64,000 bases of DNA, from assembly GCA_014529385.2 (NCBI GenBank), contig CM043966.1, positions 140,540,211 through 140,604,210 of the forward strand, given 5' to 3'. A program made the translations under genes and the position numbers. Positions 22,111 through 34,746 of this stretch are shown here, in pieces. Under the pieces are notes generated by a model. The model worked only from the letters and a program-made list of their open reading frames with translations. It was not told where the DNA came from and did not search any database. Numbering within the stretch: the first letter of the stretch is position 1; every line of letters begins with the position of its first letter. This stretch comes from Adiantum capillus-veneris (Eukaryota; Streptophyta; Polypodiopsida; Polypodiales; Pteridaceae).

Positions 22111-24114
22111 TGGAATTTTCGGTGAGTCAATTATGTGAAGTTAGAAAACATGTCCAAATAAACAATACCAAAGGGGTGGCAAATTAGCTCTTCTAAACAT
22201 ACCAAACGAGTGACACAAGTAGGTTGTCCATGCTTGGAATAAAAGGCCCTCAAAGAAAAGTAAAAGTGAGGTGGTGCAAAAGTAAAAGACAACACATGTG
22301 ATGTGAATACCTTTGTGCATTTGAAAAGGCAAACCTCAATAATCCTGTCTGCTTCTTTGTCAACATTGCAAAGAAAAGTAGCCTCTTTTGAAGTGCAAAC
22401 GACACGAAAAAGGGGAGTGGTTAAGAATTCAAACGTAGAACAAACAAAATTGACACAGTTGGCTAGAACAATCAAAAGAGACATAATTGGCTTTGTACAA
22501 AAGATATAAAGTCCAAGCAATAGTAGTAAGCAAGCAAAGAGAAGATCGTCATCTATACCCGGGGTCCAAGCCCCGGGCCCTCAGCTCCCTCAACCTCTCT
22601 CCTATGCAGTGCTTGGGAAAAGTGTGTCTCACCTTAGCCTTGTGTCGGCTAGAAATTCAGGACGGTAGGTTGAGAGGAGAGTGAAAAGGAGAAATCCCAC
22701 CTAGATTTTGCAAGAGAATAATTGCTAATATAGCTACAATATAGTTTAATTTGCAATTTTTTTGCTTAAGAATTGGCTTAGAGGGATTTTTGTATGTTTT
22801 TGCAATGAAGGTCTTTCTTAAGCCTTGCTCCTATGCGTCTGCACACGGCATTAGCTGTGTATGGGTCTGCACATCCCTCTCATTTGGGCTTTATGCAGAA
22901 CAAATGGGTGCAAATAACCCACCTACCACCCTAAATGGCACCATTATTTTTACAATATTTAATGTAAAAAAATAGAGATAAAGAAAAGCTAGCTTGTGTT
23001 GCTTCAAATTTACTAGATTTGGAGAAAGGGACACAATTTCTTCAATCTTTTTCATAGTAGGTACATGCATGTAGGTTATATCCTTGGTTTAACATTTGAT
23101 TGTGCACCTTTACACCTATATATTCTGCTTAGTGTCTCCCAAGCTTGGATGAAGGCTGGTTATTTCAAGAAACAATCAAAGCTTGAAGTGCGGGCCCCTC
23201 CAAAAGGAAAGACATCCTTTTGGGGGTTGAATCTGGGTCAGGCATCCCTACACATTCGTGGCTCGATGCATGATTCATGTAGGGGCTGATTTAGTGGCTT
23301 GCAATATCAGCTTTGGAGCCTTCATCTCTTGCTTTAGATGAGACACAACATGGAAATGCTCAGAGGCACTTTAGATTATGTTATGTTATTGTGAAGATGC
23401 ATCTTCACTTTGTTGGCACTGTGCAAGTACAATGTTCCTCCATCGCCCACAACATCTTGAAAAATGTCAACCTAACGCGCTTGCTAGCGAACAATAGTGA
23501 TATTGCTTTTGGCTTTGTCATCAATCAATGTGCCTAATTGGTGGTTTTATGATTGCTTGTTTATCAATGGATGCCAAACATATCAAACTCCAAGAAAGGC
23601 AGTGTTTTGGGGATCAACCAAAGGCTGTTTGTTGAATGCTACATAATATGAGAACAATGTAAAGTAGCTGTGTGCTGTTTTATGCATGGAAAATTGCTTT
23701 TCTATTGTGCAAGCATTTTAATGCTTCTAAAGTCGAATTATGAAAGTGAGAGTAATCATAGTCCAAATGTTTTTGTCCTTGTGACTTTTTTCTCAAAAGA
23801 AGCACCTAAGTGCTTGTAAGTCACATACCCACTCTCACACACCACACTCGCTCCCAACCTCTTTAACAATCGTGATAGACTCAATGGCAATTGAACCCTC
23901 AACCTTTAGGAAACTATTCAAGCTTAGCTTTCTCCGAGTAAAATTATCAATCACACATGTTAAAGTCCTAGGGGCCAAGAAATTCCGAGCTTTGAATCAA
24001 ATGTACATTTTTCTTGCAAAATAGGAGAGTAAGAGTTTTCTAACAAGCTATTAAAAATGTAATAAAAGTGTTGGGGTTGTCAAAAATATTGTAGCATGTC
24101 AAATTCAGGGGTCT
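22111..24114. other. unassigned non-coding stretch
   Basis: No protein domain is recognisable. A frame of 129 codons on the minus strand at 22,131-22,520 has low-complexity Phe/Cys-rich wording and no domain. The sequence around 22,553-22,620 is GC-rich but not a known RNA. Confidence 0.3.
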
Positions 24115-24425
24115 AGACATCATACACGTATGATGTCAAGGTTTGCTTTTTTTGGCTTAGACTTGATATATAGCTTCCTCATGATGTGTGCATCACTTTG
24201 ATGTATTCAGATTTGAATTTGGACAAGTGCTCATGTGCCCAAGGCCATGGAAGGTGTTTGTGGCACTTGAATTTGAAAACTGAAGTGCATAATGATCACA
24301 ACATGTCCAATCATGCCCAAACTTGGTGTAGAGGCTACATATGGCATGAGAATGAATTTTGGATAATCAAAATGTTGACAGAATCTCCATTCGACAGGCC
24401 TAGACATCATATGCGTATGATTTCT
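24115..24425. repeat. two diverged copies of the element A palindrome
   Basis: Copies at 24,115-24,138 and 24,402-24,425 of the 24-bp palindrome built from AGACATCATACG and its reverse complement, each with two changes from consensus. They are 287 bp apart, the same interval seen inside element A. They probably mark a decayed non-coding part of a related element. Confidence 0.8.
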
Positions 24426-25188
24426 ATTCGTGGAAAATTGAAATGTGAGCATGGGGGTAGGATCTATATGCTATGTGCATGCCTTGTGTCCAATTTCCTT
24501 GAATTTGGAGCATCATTTCTATGGATTAAACCATATTTTGCTTGAGGACTCCAACTTAGCGGTTTTTGACCAATGGCGGCTTTCTGTGGTCGAACTTGCA
24601 TGAGACTTGGTATATGATCTGTAATGAGCATGTTCAAGAGGCTGGTGTGGAAAAACTACCATTTGCATGTATAAAAAGGTCCACTAGAACATCGGGGATG
24701 CAAAATTTTGGTTTCAATGCATTGGAAAGATCCGTGCTAGTGCCCTAAGCCCTCTCAGCTCTGGTTCAACTTTAAAATTCATTAGTTCAGCTTATAAGCT
24801 CCCGGTTTGGTACTTTGGACTCTGAAGTCAATTTTCGCTCTTGGAGACGACTTTTCGCGATGATTCTACTTAAGCTTGATCACCTAAGCTTGTAGATGTT
24901 GTGGGGCACCTTTCCATGCCATAGTGTAGCCTTTGGCCTTACGGATGTCCTTAATGACGATTTGTCACTATGAAAGCATATTTTAGTTGTCCGTCGATGG
25001 CAATTTTTCTTGATGTTTGACCACATGTCTTGTTTGTTGAGGGTAAGTTGAGCTGCTCATGAAGTTTGGCAATTGGATGCTCCATCAGGTCATGAGAGCC
25101 AAATGACGCTTTGCGTGTCCAAAGTCGAGATCGGCGTTTTGACCCATTTTTGGTAGATTGCTTATGGAGGACGTTACATGGGCTTATA
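24426..25188. other. non-coding, possible decayed element A-type region
   Basis: Follows the palindromes. It has no recognisable protein and ends at the Copia LTR at 25,189. Confidence 0.3.
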
Positions 25189-25414
25189 TGTTGGAGTTAG
25201 GGCTGCAGAGAAACGCACACAGATTTGAGAAGACGAAGGAAGCTCAAGGCACACAATAGAGAGTATGTTACTTAGTGTGCAATGGAAAGATAGATAGCCC
25301 TAGAGTGATGGGTGTATATGCAATGCACGGGGGAAAAACCTCCTAAAGAGGGAAAAAATGCCTCGGCGGTCATAGTGGGTTCACACACATCACTATCACA
25401 TGTATATGGTAACA
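25189..25414 (-). repeat. Copia 3' LTR, minus orientation
   Basis: On the minus strand a polypurine tract CCAGGGGGGATT is followed by TGTTACC. The segment ends CCTAACTCCAACA, giving TG...CA ends over 226 bp. It lies directly downstream of the Copia RNase H on the same strand. Confidence 0.65.
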
Positions 25415-25489
25415 AATCCCCCCTGGAGTGATGCTGTGAACGAGAGCTAGCACATGAGTAAAGGAAAGTGCCATGCCCTGAGGACATGA

Positions 25490-26650
25490 TCAGTCCACAA
25501 AGGGGAGTAAGCCCAAAGCTTTGCGGAAAGCTTCGAGCTTCTCACGAGACAATGCCTTTGTGAAAAGATTTTCAAGGTTGTCGTGTGTTGGCACATAAGC
25601 CAAGTTGATCTCTCCTGCTGAGAGCCTCTCCCTGACATAGTGGTAATGCACCTCAATGTGCTTTGTGCGAGCATGAAAAATTGGGTTCCTTGCAACTGCC
25701 AATGCCCTCTGACTGTCAGTGTAGATAGTGTTGGCAGTGTCCTGTCCAACACCCAAATCAGCCATAAGGTGTCTGAGCCATACACACTCAACCGTAGCTG
25801 TGAAGACTGCCCTGTACTCAGCCTCACAACTCGAAGTGGCCACAGTAGGTTGCTTCTTGCTCAACCATGATATACATGAACTGCCAAGCATGAAACAAAA
25901 ACCACTTGTGGACACTCGCGTGTCAAAACAACCAGCCAAATCTGAGTCCGAAAAAGCATGTAAGTCTGGCGGCAATGATCTCCCCTTGGGATAAGACAAA
26001 CCAAGATGTAAAGTGCCACTAAGGTAGCGAAAAATCCTCTTGACAGCCTGCCAATGCTTAGACCCTGGACTATGCATAAATTTACTGACTTGTGAGACAA
26101 CAAACTGAATATCTGGCCTCGTGTTGCATACATAAATGAGGCATCCAACAATAGTTTGGTAAAGAGTGACATCAGCAGGATCACCAACGTCATGAAGAGT
26201 CAATTTCAAATCTGTTTCCATGGGAGTGGCAATAGGTTTGCAATCCCTCAAGGCCAAACTTACATAGCAATGTCTCTATGTAACTTTTTTGACACAAGGC
26301 AATACCACCATCACACTGCTTAAATTGTATACCCAAGTAATGATGCAACAACCACACATCTTTCATCTTAAAAGTAGCATTCAAATCAGCCTTAAATTTA
26401 GCAATATGTCTCTCATTTGGTCCAGTGATCAACAAATCATCTACATAAAGAACCACGATGAGAAGTACATCACCCTCACGCTTTACATACAATGTGCTTT
26501 CTGTTGGACTGTTACGAAAGCCTTGTTTGACCAAAGCCTTGTTTGACCAAATGAGTGTCAGCTTTCTCATACCAAGCACGAGGAGATTGCTTCAACCCAT
26601 ACAAATCCTTGTTACATTTGCACGTTTTGTCCTCTTGTCCTTTTATGACA
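25490..26650 (-). pseudogene. Copia reverse transcriptase and RNase H
   Basis: Reading right to left: a GLKQSPRAWYEKADTHLVKQGF-like stretch at about 26,600-26,540, then the catalytic VVLYVDDLLITG (about 26,450), LGIQF, the RPDIQFVVSQVSKFM segment, GTLHLGLSYPKG, then RNase H with SDSDLAGC, STSGFCFMLG, SWLSKKQPTVATSSCEAEYRA and TKHIEVHYHYVRE. The RNase H frame (25,490-26,257) is intact for 255 codons and ends in FTKAL...LGLLPFVD. The reverse transcriptase frame ends in the region near 26,190-26,260, where a frame change separates it from RNase H. The N-terminal half of the reverse transcriptase, integrase and protease are absent. Confidence 0.9.
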
Positions 26651-26659
26651 AGGGAACTG

Positions 26660-27173
26660 TCTGAAATGACTTATCCTGCAGAAATAAGTTGCTCATTGAT
26701 ATCCTTGATACCAACAAGAAAAGTTTCCATATCATCTTCCTCATGCATAATCTTTGACTCCAGCTCTTTATGTAGCAAATAAATTTTAGCCTCATTGCGG
26801 CTTGCATAAAGACCTGCTAGAATATCCCAAGCCTGTTTTGCAGATTTTGCTGAACGAATGTGAGGAACAATGGTGCGCTTCACAGACAACGCAATCATGC
26901 ATGAGCATGCACATCCTTTACATCCCAACAAGCTTGTTCTACCGTAGGCAAAACAACTCTAATAACAGCAATCCTTGCAGCAAGACCTGCAACATCCTCA
27001 ACATCGCCTACATCCTCAGAACCAAGACGTACATCAATGCCCTGCACAATATTCTAGACGCCCTTTGCCACAAGAACGTGTTGCATCATATAAGCCCACA
27101 TAGGATAATTGTCCCCATCCAACCTGTCCTCAGCAATAAACATCTTGAACACATCTGTGTTGTTGTTAGCCAT
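26660..27173 (-). pseudogene. Copia gag (UBN2-type) fragment
   Basis: On the minus strand an ATG near 27,173 opens MANNNTDVFKMF..., the usual Copia gag start, with a GDNYPMWAYMMQHVL phrase and an in-frame TAG at the W position of GVWN. Further on, SAKQAWDILAGLYASRNEAKIYLLHKELESK is the UBN2/gag-polypeptide signature. Gag then passes directly to reverse transcriptase near 26,650, so gag zinc knuckle, protease and integrase are deleted. Confidence 0.8.
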
Positions 27174-27386
27174 GGTAAATGCTGCACCTGTTAACCCTCG
27201 TGGCTCACGGACACCCTATCGCCTACGACGGACACCGTATTATTTATTTAGTAGAGTCAGTCACCGGGATTGTCGGTCCAATAGGAAAAGGGTAGAGTGA
27301 TTGCGGATGAGAGGCGCACTCTAACTAGAACATGCAAGGGTTAGTTGTCTAAGCATGGGCGCCCAAATGTGAATGGGGCGAGCTCA

Positions 27387-27394
27387 TATAAAAG
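27387..27394 (+). promoter_or_regulatory. TATA box of element B LTR
   Basis: TATAAAAG, about 200 bp from the LTR start. Confidence 0.5.
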
Positions 27395-27486
27395 TCACCT
27401 AAACCTAAAATTGACCTATTCTCTCAGTGTGCAATAGAAGAAGTGCTCTTGCCCTATCTCCATCCCCATCTCCATTGTGTGCTCAC

Positions 27487-27488
<2 letters not shown>

Positions 27489-27522
<34 letters not shown>
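27489..27522. repeat. (TG)n microsatellite
   Basis: About 34 bp of TG running into GCGCGCGC. Confidence 0.95.
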
Positions 27523-27527
<5 letters not shown>

Positions 27528-27795
27528 CTTGAGGGAGAGAGGGAGAGTGTGTGTGTGCAATCGAGCATTGCGACGGTACCTGCGGTGGCGAGGCGGTTGA
27601 GCGCAGTACGGCGGTGGCTCCCTCTTCTTCGCGGCGAGGAATCCTTCACGACGATAAGCGCAGGGAGGTGAGTGACACACCCCTGTTCTCTGTGAGCTTG
27701 CTAGGCCTGCTAGTTGTGTGCTTGCAGCCTTGTGGCTCGCAGACGGTGCTCGACAAGTCCCTAGCTCCGACACGTGCGGCAGACGCACACACTTT

Positions 27796-27814
27796 TGGCG
27801 CCGTTGCCGAGGAG
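27796..27814 (+). other. primer-binding site of element B
   Basis: TGGCGCCGTTGCCGAGGAG, the kind of site used by plant Tat/Athila-type Gypsy elements. The tRNA matched was not verified. Confidence 0.7.
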
Positions 27815-28156
27815 TTTCCTTGCACCAAGCTCCGGGAAGCACTCTGTGCTGCCCCATGGAGTCACTAAGCTTAAGTAGGAAGGAAGAAAGAGAAGCTTGG
27901 TGACTGTGTGTGTGCAGATCTGGTGTAGATTTGCAAGAGTTTTGTGTTGTGGGTTAGTGTACGAAAGGTCTGTTTATTTACACAGTCTATTACAGTTTTG
28001 CTGCAGCTCACACAGTTTTGTTTGAGCTCACAACAAGTTTGCACATTTCGATTTCCGCTTACAGTTCGGTTCAGCACAGTCAATTCAATTCGTTTTTGGT
28101 ACATCTAGTTCAGTTGTGTTCTGCACAGTCGGAACGGCTCAGATCTGGTTTGCATG
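27815..28156 (+). other. leader of element B, left part
   Basis: Non-coding, with repeated CAGTTCAGTT/CACAGTTTTG phrases. It is interrupted by the non-coding LTR element and resumes at 34,081, where similar phrases occur. Confidence 0.45.
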
Positions 28157-28641
28157 TGCTACAACCGGAAGCCTGGCTGCCCTGCAAAATACTCAAAAAT
28201 AGCACATAGCAAGACATAAAAGACTAAATCTATGTACCTTTCGACTCGCACAAATCCATAATCGAGCACAACATAAATAGAGAGAGACAGAACGGGAGAG
28301 AGCAAGAGAGCGCGTGCAGGCGCACCTCCTAGAGCGGAGTGCTACGCCGGCACGGCGAGAGAGAAGAGGGGAGAGGAGAGAAGAACAACGCAAACACTGG
28401 GTGCAATCTCCCCCCGTGCAAGAGTGACCATTTCCCTCTTGCACGTATTTGTTATATAGATTTCTTGAATGGTCAAATTGGTTACAAACTGGCCGGCCGG
28501 TCGTAAATGGCCAAAGCTCATAAAAGAGCACTTGAATAATAAAATGTACAATGTATATATTTTCACTCGCACAGGCCTAGCTCGGTCCAATCTTTTCCAC
28601 CTGTTAGCTGCAATAAGTGATAAAATATCAATTCTATAACA
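28157..28641 (-). repeat. 3' LTR of non-coding LTR element (LARD-like)
   Basis: Runs from TGCTACAACCG to TCTATAACA on the plus strand. It is roughly 95% identical by eye to 33,594-34,080. On the minus strand it starts TGTTATAG, immediately after the polypurine-like AATGGAGAGGTA. Confidence 0.85.
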
Positions 28642-29076
28642 TACCTCTCCATTGGAAAGCAACTGTCCTCAGTTGCGAAGATAAAAATATGCAAACAATA
28701 CTTGTAAAAAAAATTGATTAGAACTGTGTATCAAATAGTGTAAAAGAAAAATCCATAAAATTAAACAACATTGCTTATGCCTGTCGTCATCCACATACTA
28801 CCTATTCTAGTGTCCCATACCACTAGAATAAGCAGTAAATGTCATACCCTAATGAATCAGGATATCATTGGTCACACTCATCATCAATCTCATATTGTCA
28901 AGTATCATCGCATGAACACTTGCGTGATAAAATAATCATCAAATACCAAATCCCAATCCAATTCCAGTCCCACAATATAAGTCCAAATCCACATCACTTC
29001 CATTATGTACCCGGGTAACAAAATCATACCAGTTACAGTGGTGGCCAGCCACTGCAGCATGATTTTGAGATCGGTG

Positions 29077-29277
29077 TTGCCTCATCCGGCGAGTCTACAC
29101 CAATAAAACGTGCTGCCTAAATCGGCGAATTTGCACTAATGCTGCCTAAATCGGCGGATCTGCATTCGATATTGTTTAAAAATCATAAATCTGAAGTTTA
29201 TTAATGTGCTGCCGAAATTGGCAAATCTGCACCAAGATGAGTGTCTACAAACTGCCTAGATCGGCGAATCTGTGTGT
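29077..29277. repeat. five spaced CTGCC-ATCGGCGAATCTGCA motifs
   Basis: Near-copies of CTGCCTAAATCGGCGAATYTG begin at about 29,077, 29,113, 29,142, 29,209 and 29,252, spaced irregularly at about 30-67 bp. Confidence 0.75.
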
Positions 29278-31384
29278 GCATGACCAATGGACTAGGCAAG
29301 ACATAAAGAAAAAAAATATTTATTATGTTGTTGACATCACAGTGCAATATATCAAAGTACTTACAAAATGTTGTGCACTATCCCAGAGCACTGTAGCTTA
29401 CATGAGTAGTTGCATGGCTTATAGACAAATCTTCTTTCAATACATTTAGAGGGCAGGACCTTAGCAGTGTTTGAGTATTCTGCATAGAACATAATGCAGA
29501 GAACTGAGATATGAAAAGAGGAGTGACGTATGCGAGTACATACCAAGAGGGTTTGGAATGGGTGTCCTTGAGTATGCGTGTCAAGAGAGCCGTGTTGTCT
29601 CTTTGAATGGTATCAAGAAACACAGGTAGGAGTTTGGCACAATCTTATATGACAGAGGGAGTATAGTCAACCACTAAGGAATAAGGTTTAGATGAGTATA
29701 GATATTTGGTTGATAACAAGGGATAAGGGTATCATAAAAGTGGATTAAATATGATTAGGAGATTAATACGGAAGCTGTAAAAATGAGTTTGGCAAAATAA
29801 AGTAAACAGATGACTTATCTGACGTCCTCACATTATGGTCTTCAATGGATTTTTTTTTTTTGAATCCTTAAATGAGTTAGAGAAATGTAACAAATGAAGA
29901 TCGTGGTAAAAATCATTTGATTAAGGTCAAGTAAGACAGATACCTTAATTTCCTTAAAATTATGATAAACCAAATAAAGGTAATGGTGTTGAGTAATGGG
30001 GGAGTAATGCTACTATACAGCAACTAGTAAAATATAACAATGTGCCATTCGAAGAGGAGGAAACCTAGAAAATCTTCAAAATTTTAAAAGTGCAACCAAT
30101 TGTAAGTCACCAATTAAGAATGCATGACATTTGATAACGTTGATCGATACAAGGAATTGCAGAAAGAGCATGCAATATAGCGTAGCCGGAATTAGATGAA
30201 GTTGCAAAAAGTGATTACTGAGCAAGCGGGCAGTAGGAGTATGAGCATAGAACATTTTGTACCAGCTTGTGCTAATTAAAAACATTAACCAACTGAAAAT
30301 AAAATGCTAACAACATTGCTAGGTATAGCAAAGGATTTAAAATATTGTGCTACATACCGAAAAAAGATCATGCAAATCATGTCATAAAAATCCACAGATT
30401 CTAAGTAAAATAAAATCTCTACAAATAGAGTGATGGAATCCATTGAAGATATTAGAGTTATATAAACCTAGGTCTTATGATCACGTTATGAAGCTTGATT
30501 GTGGTCGTCTCCAGCATATCATTTTTTTGTTGTGTTCCAAATACTTTCTGCCTTAATTAGCGTTGTTACCCATCGCAAATTTGTACCATTCACATTGTAA
30601 TCGTCGATGGGGCATATTGCCAATGTAATTCTAAGGGGTGGGGGGAAATACAAGTAGAGGCTAGGGTATAGAGACAAAGTTAAAGCTACATCACATATGT
30701 CATCGTCCATTATACTATGAGATATGAAGCCACTGGCATTGTCTATTTAGTGAGTGAGAAACTCATTAGAGTTATGAAAGTCCTCAGGTTGTTTATGCTA
30801 GAGTGGGACAACACGAGGAGAGACATTCATAGAGGAGATGTTTGACTGTGTAAGAGTAGAGACTAGACATTTAGAATAATGAGATCAAACGGACAGAATG
30901 TGGGTGGATCTAATCCAATATATGGGTGCAAAACTAAAATAAAATAAAGCGAAAGATTTTAAAACTAAGAGATTAAAAACATCATACTAAAAGGGTCATC
31001 ATCATGGTCAATGCCTGAGAATGTTCAACAATGGGCGTTGTCGCAGGAAGTAGTACATTAGTTAGTGAAGAGCTTCGTCAAGGTGTGCCTCTGCAAGAGC
31101 TTCATCAAGGTTCGCCGGCCACTGCAGAGCTTTGTCAATATCCACTTCTGTAAGTAACCGTGTTGGCAAAGAGCGAAGAAAAAACACACATTTTAATGTC
31201 ATGGGAAACTATCCCAAGAAATCTTTTTTTTTTTTTGTATCTCACTGTAGGTTATCGTTCTGGGAGAGAGAGGGAGAGATGACTACGCGCTGGGGAGCTG
31301 CAAAACTATCCGCCTTGGGGGGGGGATGCCATTGTTGTGTCAGCGACACTAGGAGCCGCAGACGAGGGGGTATGTCACAACACC

Positions 31385-31517
<133 letters not shown>

Positions 31518-32237
31518 ATGGGTATAGTCCACGTCTGTAGGTAGTTGGGGGGGGGAAAGAGTGTTCCCAAGGGCCAAGGGGCCTGCCCTGTTGATGCTTC
31601 TGGCAAAGTGCCTGACTCGTCGAGCACCTCCCTAGCCTCTTGCTCTCTGCAAGTCACGACAGGGCCAGGAGAGGGAGATGAGGTTGAGCCTTTTCCAGTT
31701 GTCGCGGCTGTTCTCTTGCTTGTAATCCACAACCGTGGAGGGGCACGGGCTGAGCTCATGGATGGAGTTGCGACGCGAGACACGTCCAGAGAATTTGCGC
31801 AGTCTGTGGCGTGCTTTTCTCCAACCTTAGAGTGGAGGCACAAAATCCTCTCATAGGGGAAGGTGAGGTTGAGCAAGGCAGACCAGTGGAGGGAGGTGAG
31901 CTGGTTGAGGTGTACCTAGGAGGCAGTCAACTACTACTGCATGCACTAGCAGCTAGACTCGCTGGTAGTAATCACCGTCGAATTTGGGGGGGGAAAAGGG
32001 CTGTCGGAAGACCATGAGATGGATAGCCTCGCTAAGGCGAACCAGCTTGCATGGCCATTTAAAAGACAAAAAAAATAAAAAAATAAAATGGCGGCTAAGC
32101 GTGAAAGAAAAGCGGCCCAATCGCAGTGTATGCAGTATGGTTGGTTAAAGTGTTTGCGGCCTCAGCTTTTCATGAAAGTGGTTGCAGACGAGGGGTCGAT
32201 AGCTGAGGGATTGTGGCGGTTGAGGGTTTGCAAGCGA

Positions 32238-32367
<130 letters not shown>

Positions 32368-33580
32368 GTGGTCGCCATGGGCATGCAAGAGTTGAGAACT
32401 GGTGTAGGTTGGTGGGTGAAGAGGAGCAGGTAACGGTGGTTGGCGCAGCTCAATAGAGCAAGAGAGAGACAGAAGAGATGACTAGAGTTTGTGGTTGAGA
32501 CGAGGTATTTGATGGCTGCATGGGGATGCCGGGACTAACAATAAAAATAAAAAATTTGACACCGCCAGTGATTCGTGAAAGAGAGAGAGATAGAGACTTT
32601 GGCATGTAGAGTATTCAAGGCTGCCCTGCAGTAGAACTGCATGCAGATGTGGTTGATAGCCACCGCTTGCTTCAGTTATTGGGGGCGCCAGTTGATTACG
32701 ACTTAAGGGGGTACATGCCGGTTGCTCGAGGGCAGTGGAGGAAGGAGTCGTTTAGGGACAAGGGGATGAGAATGCAAGGCGCCATCAAGGCCGCGTTGTG
32801 GAGACAGCGTTCGAGAAAATAATAATAATAATAATAATTATTTTTTAAATGCAGCTCTTCAATCCTATGTGCAGGTGGTTTTTTAGCGACCATGCATGTG
32901 AGCCTCAGGGTGCTAGTGCTCACTGAGATGTGTGGCGACATAGGGTGTCTATGGCACTGCCGTAGTGTGTGAAGTCGTTGATGGACAGAGACCTACTACA
33001 CTCTCGACTAGCTCAATTCGTCGCTTCTAAGGGTGTAGTGACCATGCTGGTGTAGGATTTTAATTGTGAACAATTAATCTCAAGGTGCATGGGACCTTTG
33101 AAGTTTTGTGGGGGTGTGTCCTGCGCATTGCAATGGTCGGAAACAGTTCTTGAAAAAGAAATAAATTGTATCTTCCTCTTTTTGCTTAGCCCCCAACGGT
33201 TGTGCTTATAACTCTCTCTCTTCTTCCTCCTTGCCATCCTATGATATGAATGGTATTTAGATCTCTTGACCAAGATTCTCCTCTTCGTAATGTCCTATCC
33301 AAGGCTATGTGATATTCCTCTTTTTTTTCATAATTGAGTACTCCGATATACTTTAATCCATTCATCATTATGTTCAATTAATATAATTACACTAACAATC
33401 ACTATATTATGGCAATAAATAAAGGACTCTATTTTAATTTCAAAATTTCAATAATTATATCATACAATCAACATTAATCAGTACAAAGTGAAGCAATTCA
33501 TGGAATCTACAAACACAAGAAAGAAAAATACTTAGCTGTTGTTTATCGATCATAATCATTAGTCTTGGAGCGTAGCCTAA

Positions 33581-33592
33581 GCTCTGATACCA
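33581..33592 (-). other. primer-binding site of the non-coding LTR element
   Basis: On the minus strand TGGTATCAGAGC, a perfect Met-tRNA initiator-type site, one base from the LTR. Confidence 0.85.
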
Positions 33593-33593
33593 C

Positions 33594-34080
33594 TGCTACA
33601 ACCGAAAGCCTGGATGCCTTGCAAAATACTTGAAAATAGCACATAGCAAGACATAAACGACTAAATCTACGTACCTGTCGACTCGTACAAATCCATAATC
33701 GAGCACAACACAAATAGAGAGAGACAGAGTGGGAGAGAGAGCAAGAGAGCGCGTGCACGCGCACCTCCTAGAGCAGAGTGCTACGCCAGCACGGCGAGAG
33801 AGAAGAGGGGAGAGGAGAGAAGAACAACGCAAACACTGGGTGCAATCTCCCCCCGTGCAAGAGTGACCATTTCCCTCTTACACGTATTTGTTATATAGAT
33901 TTCTTGAATGGTCAAATTGGTTACAAACTAGCCGGCCGGTCGTAAATGGCCAAAGCTCATAAAAGAGCACTTGAATAATAAAATGTACAATGTATATATT
34001 TTCATTCGCATAGACCTAGCTCGGTCCAGTCTTTTCCACCTGTCAGCTGCAATAAGTAATAAAATATCAATTCTATAACA
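33594..34080 (-). repeat. 5' LTR of non-coding LTR element
   Basis: Partner of 28,157-28,641. Outer flanks are GCATG on the left and ACACG on the right: three of five bases agree and the two differences are transitions, so the target duplication is at best decayed. Confidence 0.85.
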
Positions 34081-34746
34081 ACACGATCCTGCTATCCGCA
34101 CTTAGTTCAGTTCAGTGCGTAGCAGTTTCACGGCCCACAGATCAACACATTTTCGTCAACATTATCTTCAAAAAACAGTAAAAAAAAGACAATTGTTGAA
34201 AAAAAAAAGAAAATTTGGGTGAGGTTTCATGCGCAAGGCTCTCTTGCGAGGGGAATATTTAATTCCACACAAAAATTAGTTGTAAGTTTGTCCCAAAAAG
34301 ATAGATCGGGATCATTTGATGAGCTTGAGCTTGGGCTTGGGCTTGGTCTTGGTCTTATGATATAAGGTAAATGCTATTCACTATATATAGGCTAGTGCTC
34401 AAGTGAAAGGAGAAAGCATGTGGGGCAAAGCCTTCACCTTTTTCTCCACAAGTCACCCTTCAACTTTATGTTTTAAGCCATGTGCCCAAGTAGAAACTAG
34501 GAGAAATTGACCGTTTTAGGGACTTTGGGAGCTTCCCATAGTTAAACAGTGTTCTGTAAAGTGCGCCTAGATCTCCTAAGCGATACGTTCGTTTCGAGCT
34601 ATCACACGTCCCAATCCGTTTTTCGAACCTCAAAAAACATCAAAAACAAGAAAAAATCAAGTAGAAAACGGGGTGCAAAACACCCACAAAACAAAGCAAG
34701 TAACCTTTGAGGGTACTTGACGACACTTGTAGGGCGCCCAAAGCAC
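34081..34746 (+). other. leader of element B, right part
   Basis: Non-coding continuation of the B leader up to the gag ATG. It has a degenerate hexamer run (TTGGGC/TTGGTC) at about 34,325-34,358 and a TATATATA at about 34,380. Confidence 0.4.

Larger units (their letters stand above)
27189..27791 (+). repeat. 5' LTR of Gypsy element B (ends approximate)
   Basis: Starts TGTTAACCC, contains a TATA box at 27,387 and a TG microsatellite, and ends in ACACACA a few bases before a Gypsy primer-binding site. It begins 16 bp from the start codon of the minus-strand Copia gag, so B probably inserted into that Copia. No matching 3' LTR is present in the window, so the ends rest on motifs only. Confidence 0.5.

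Noticed and set aside
24186-24545. 119-codon frame as a gene
   Set aside because: It spans one palindrome copy, lacks any domain, and fits decayed non-coding element DNA better.
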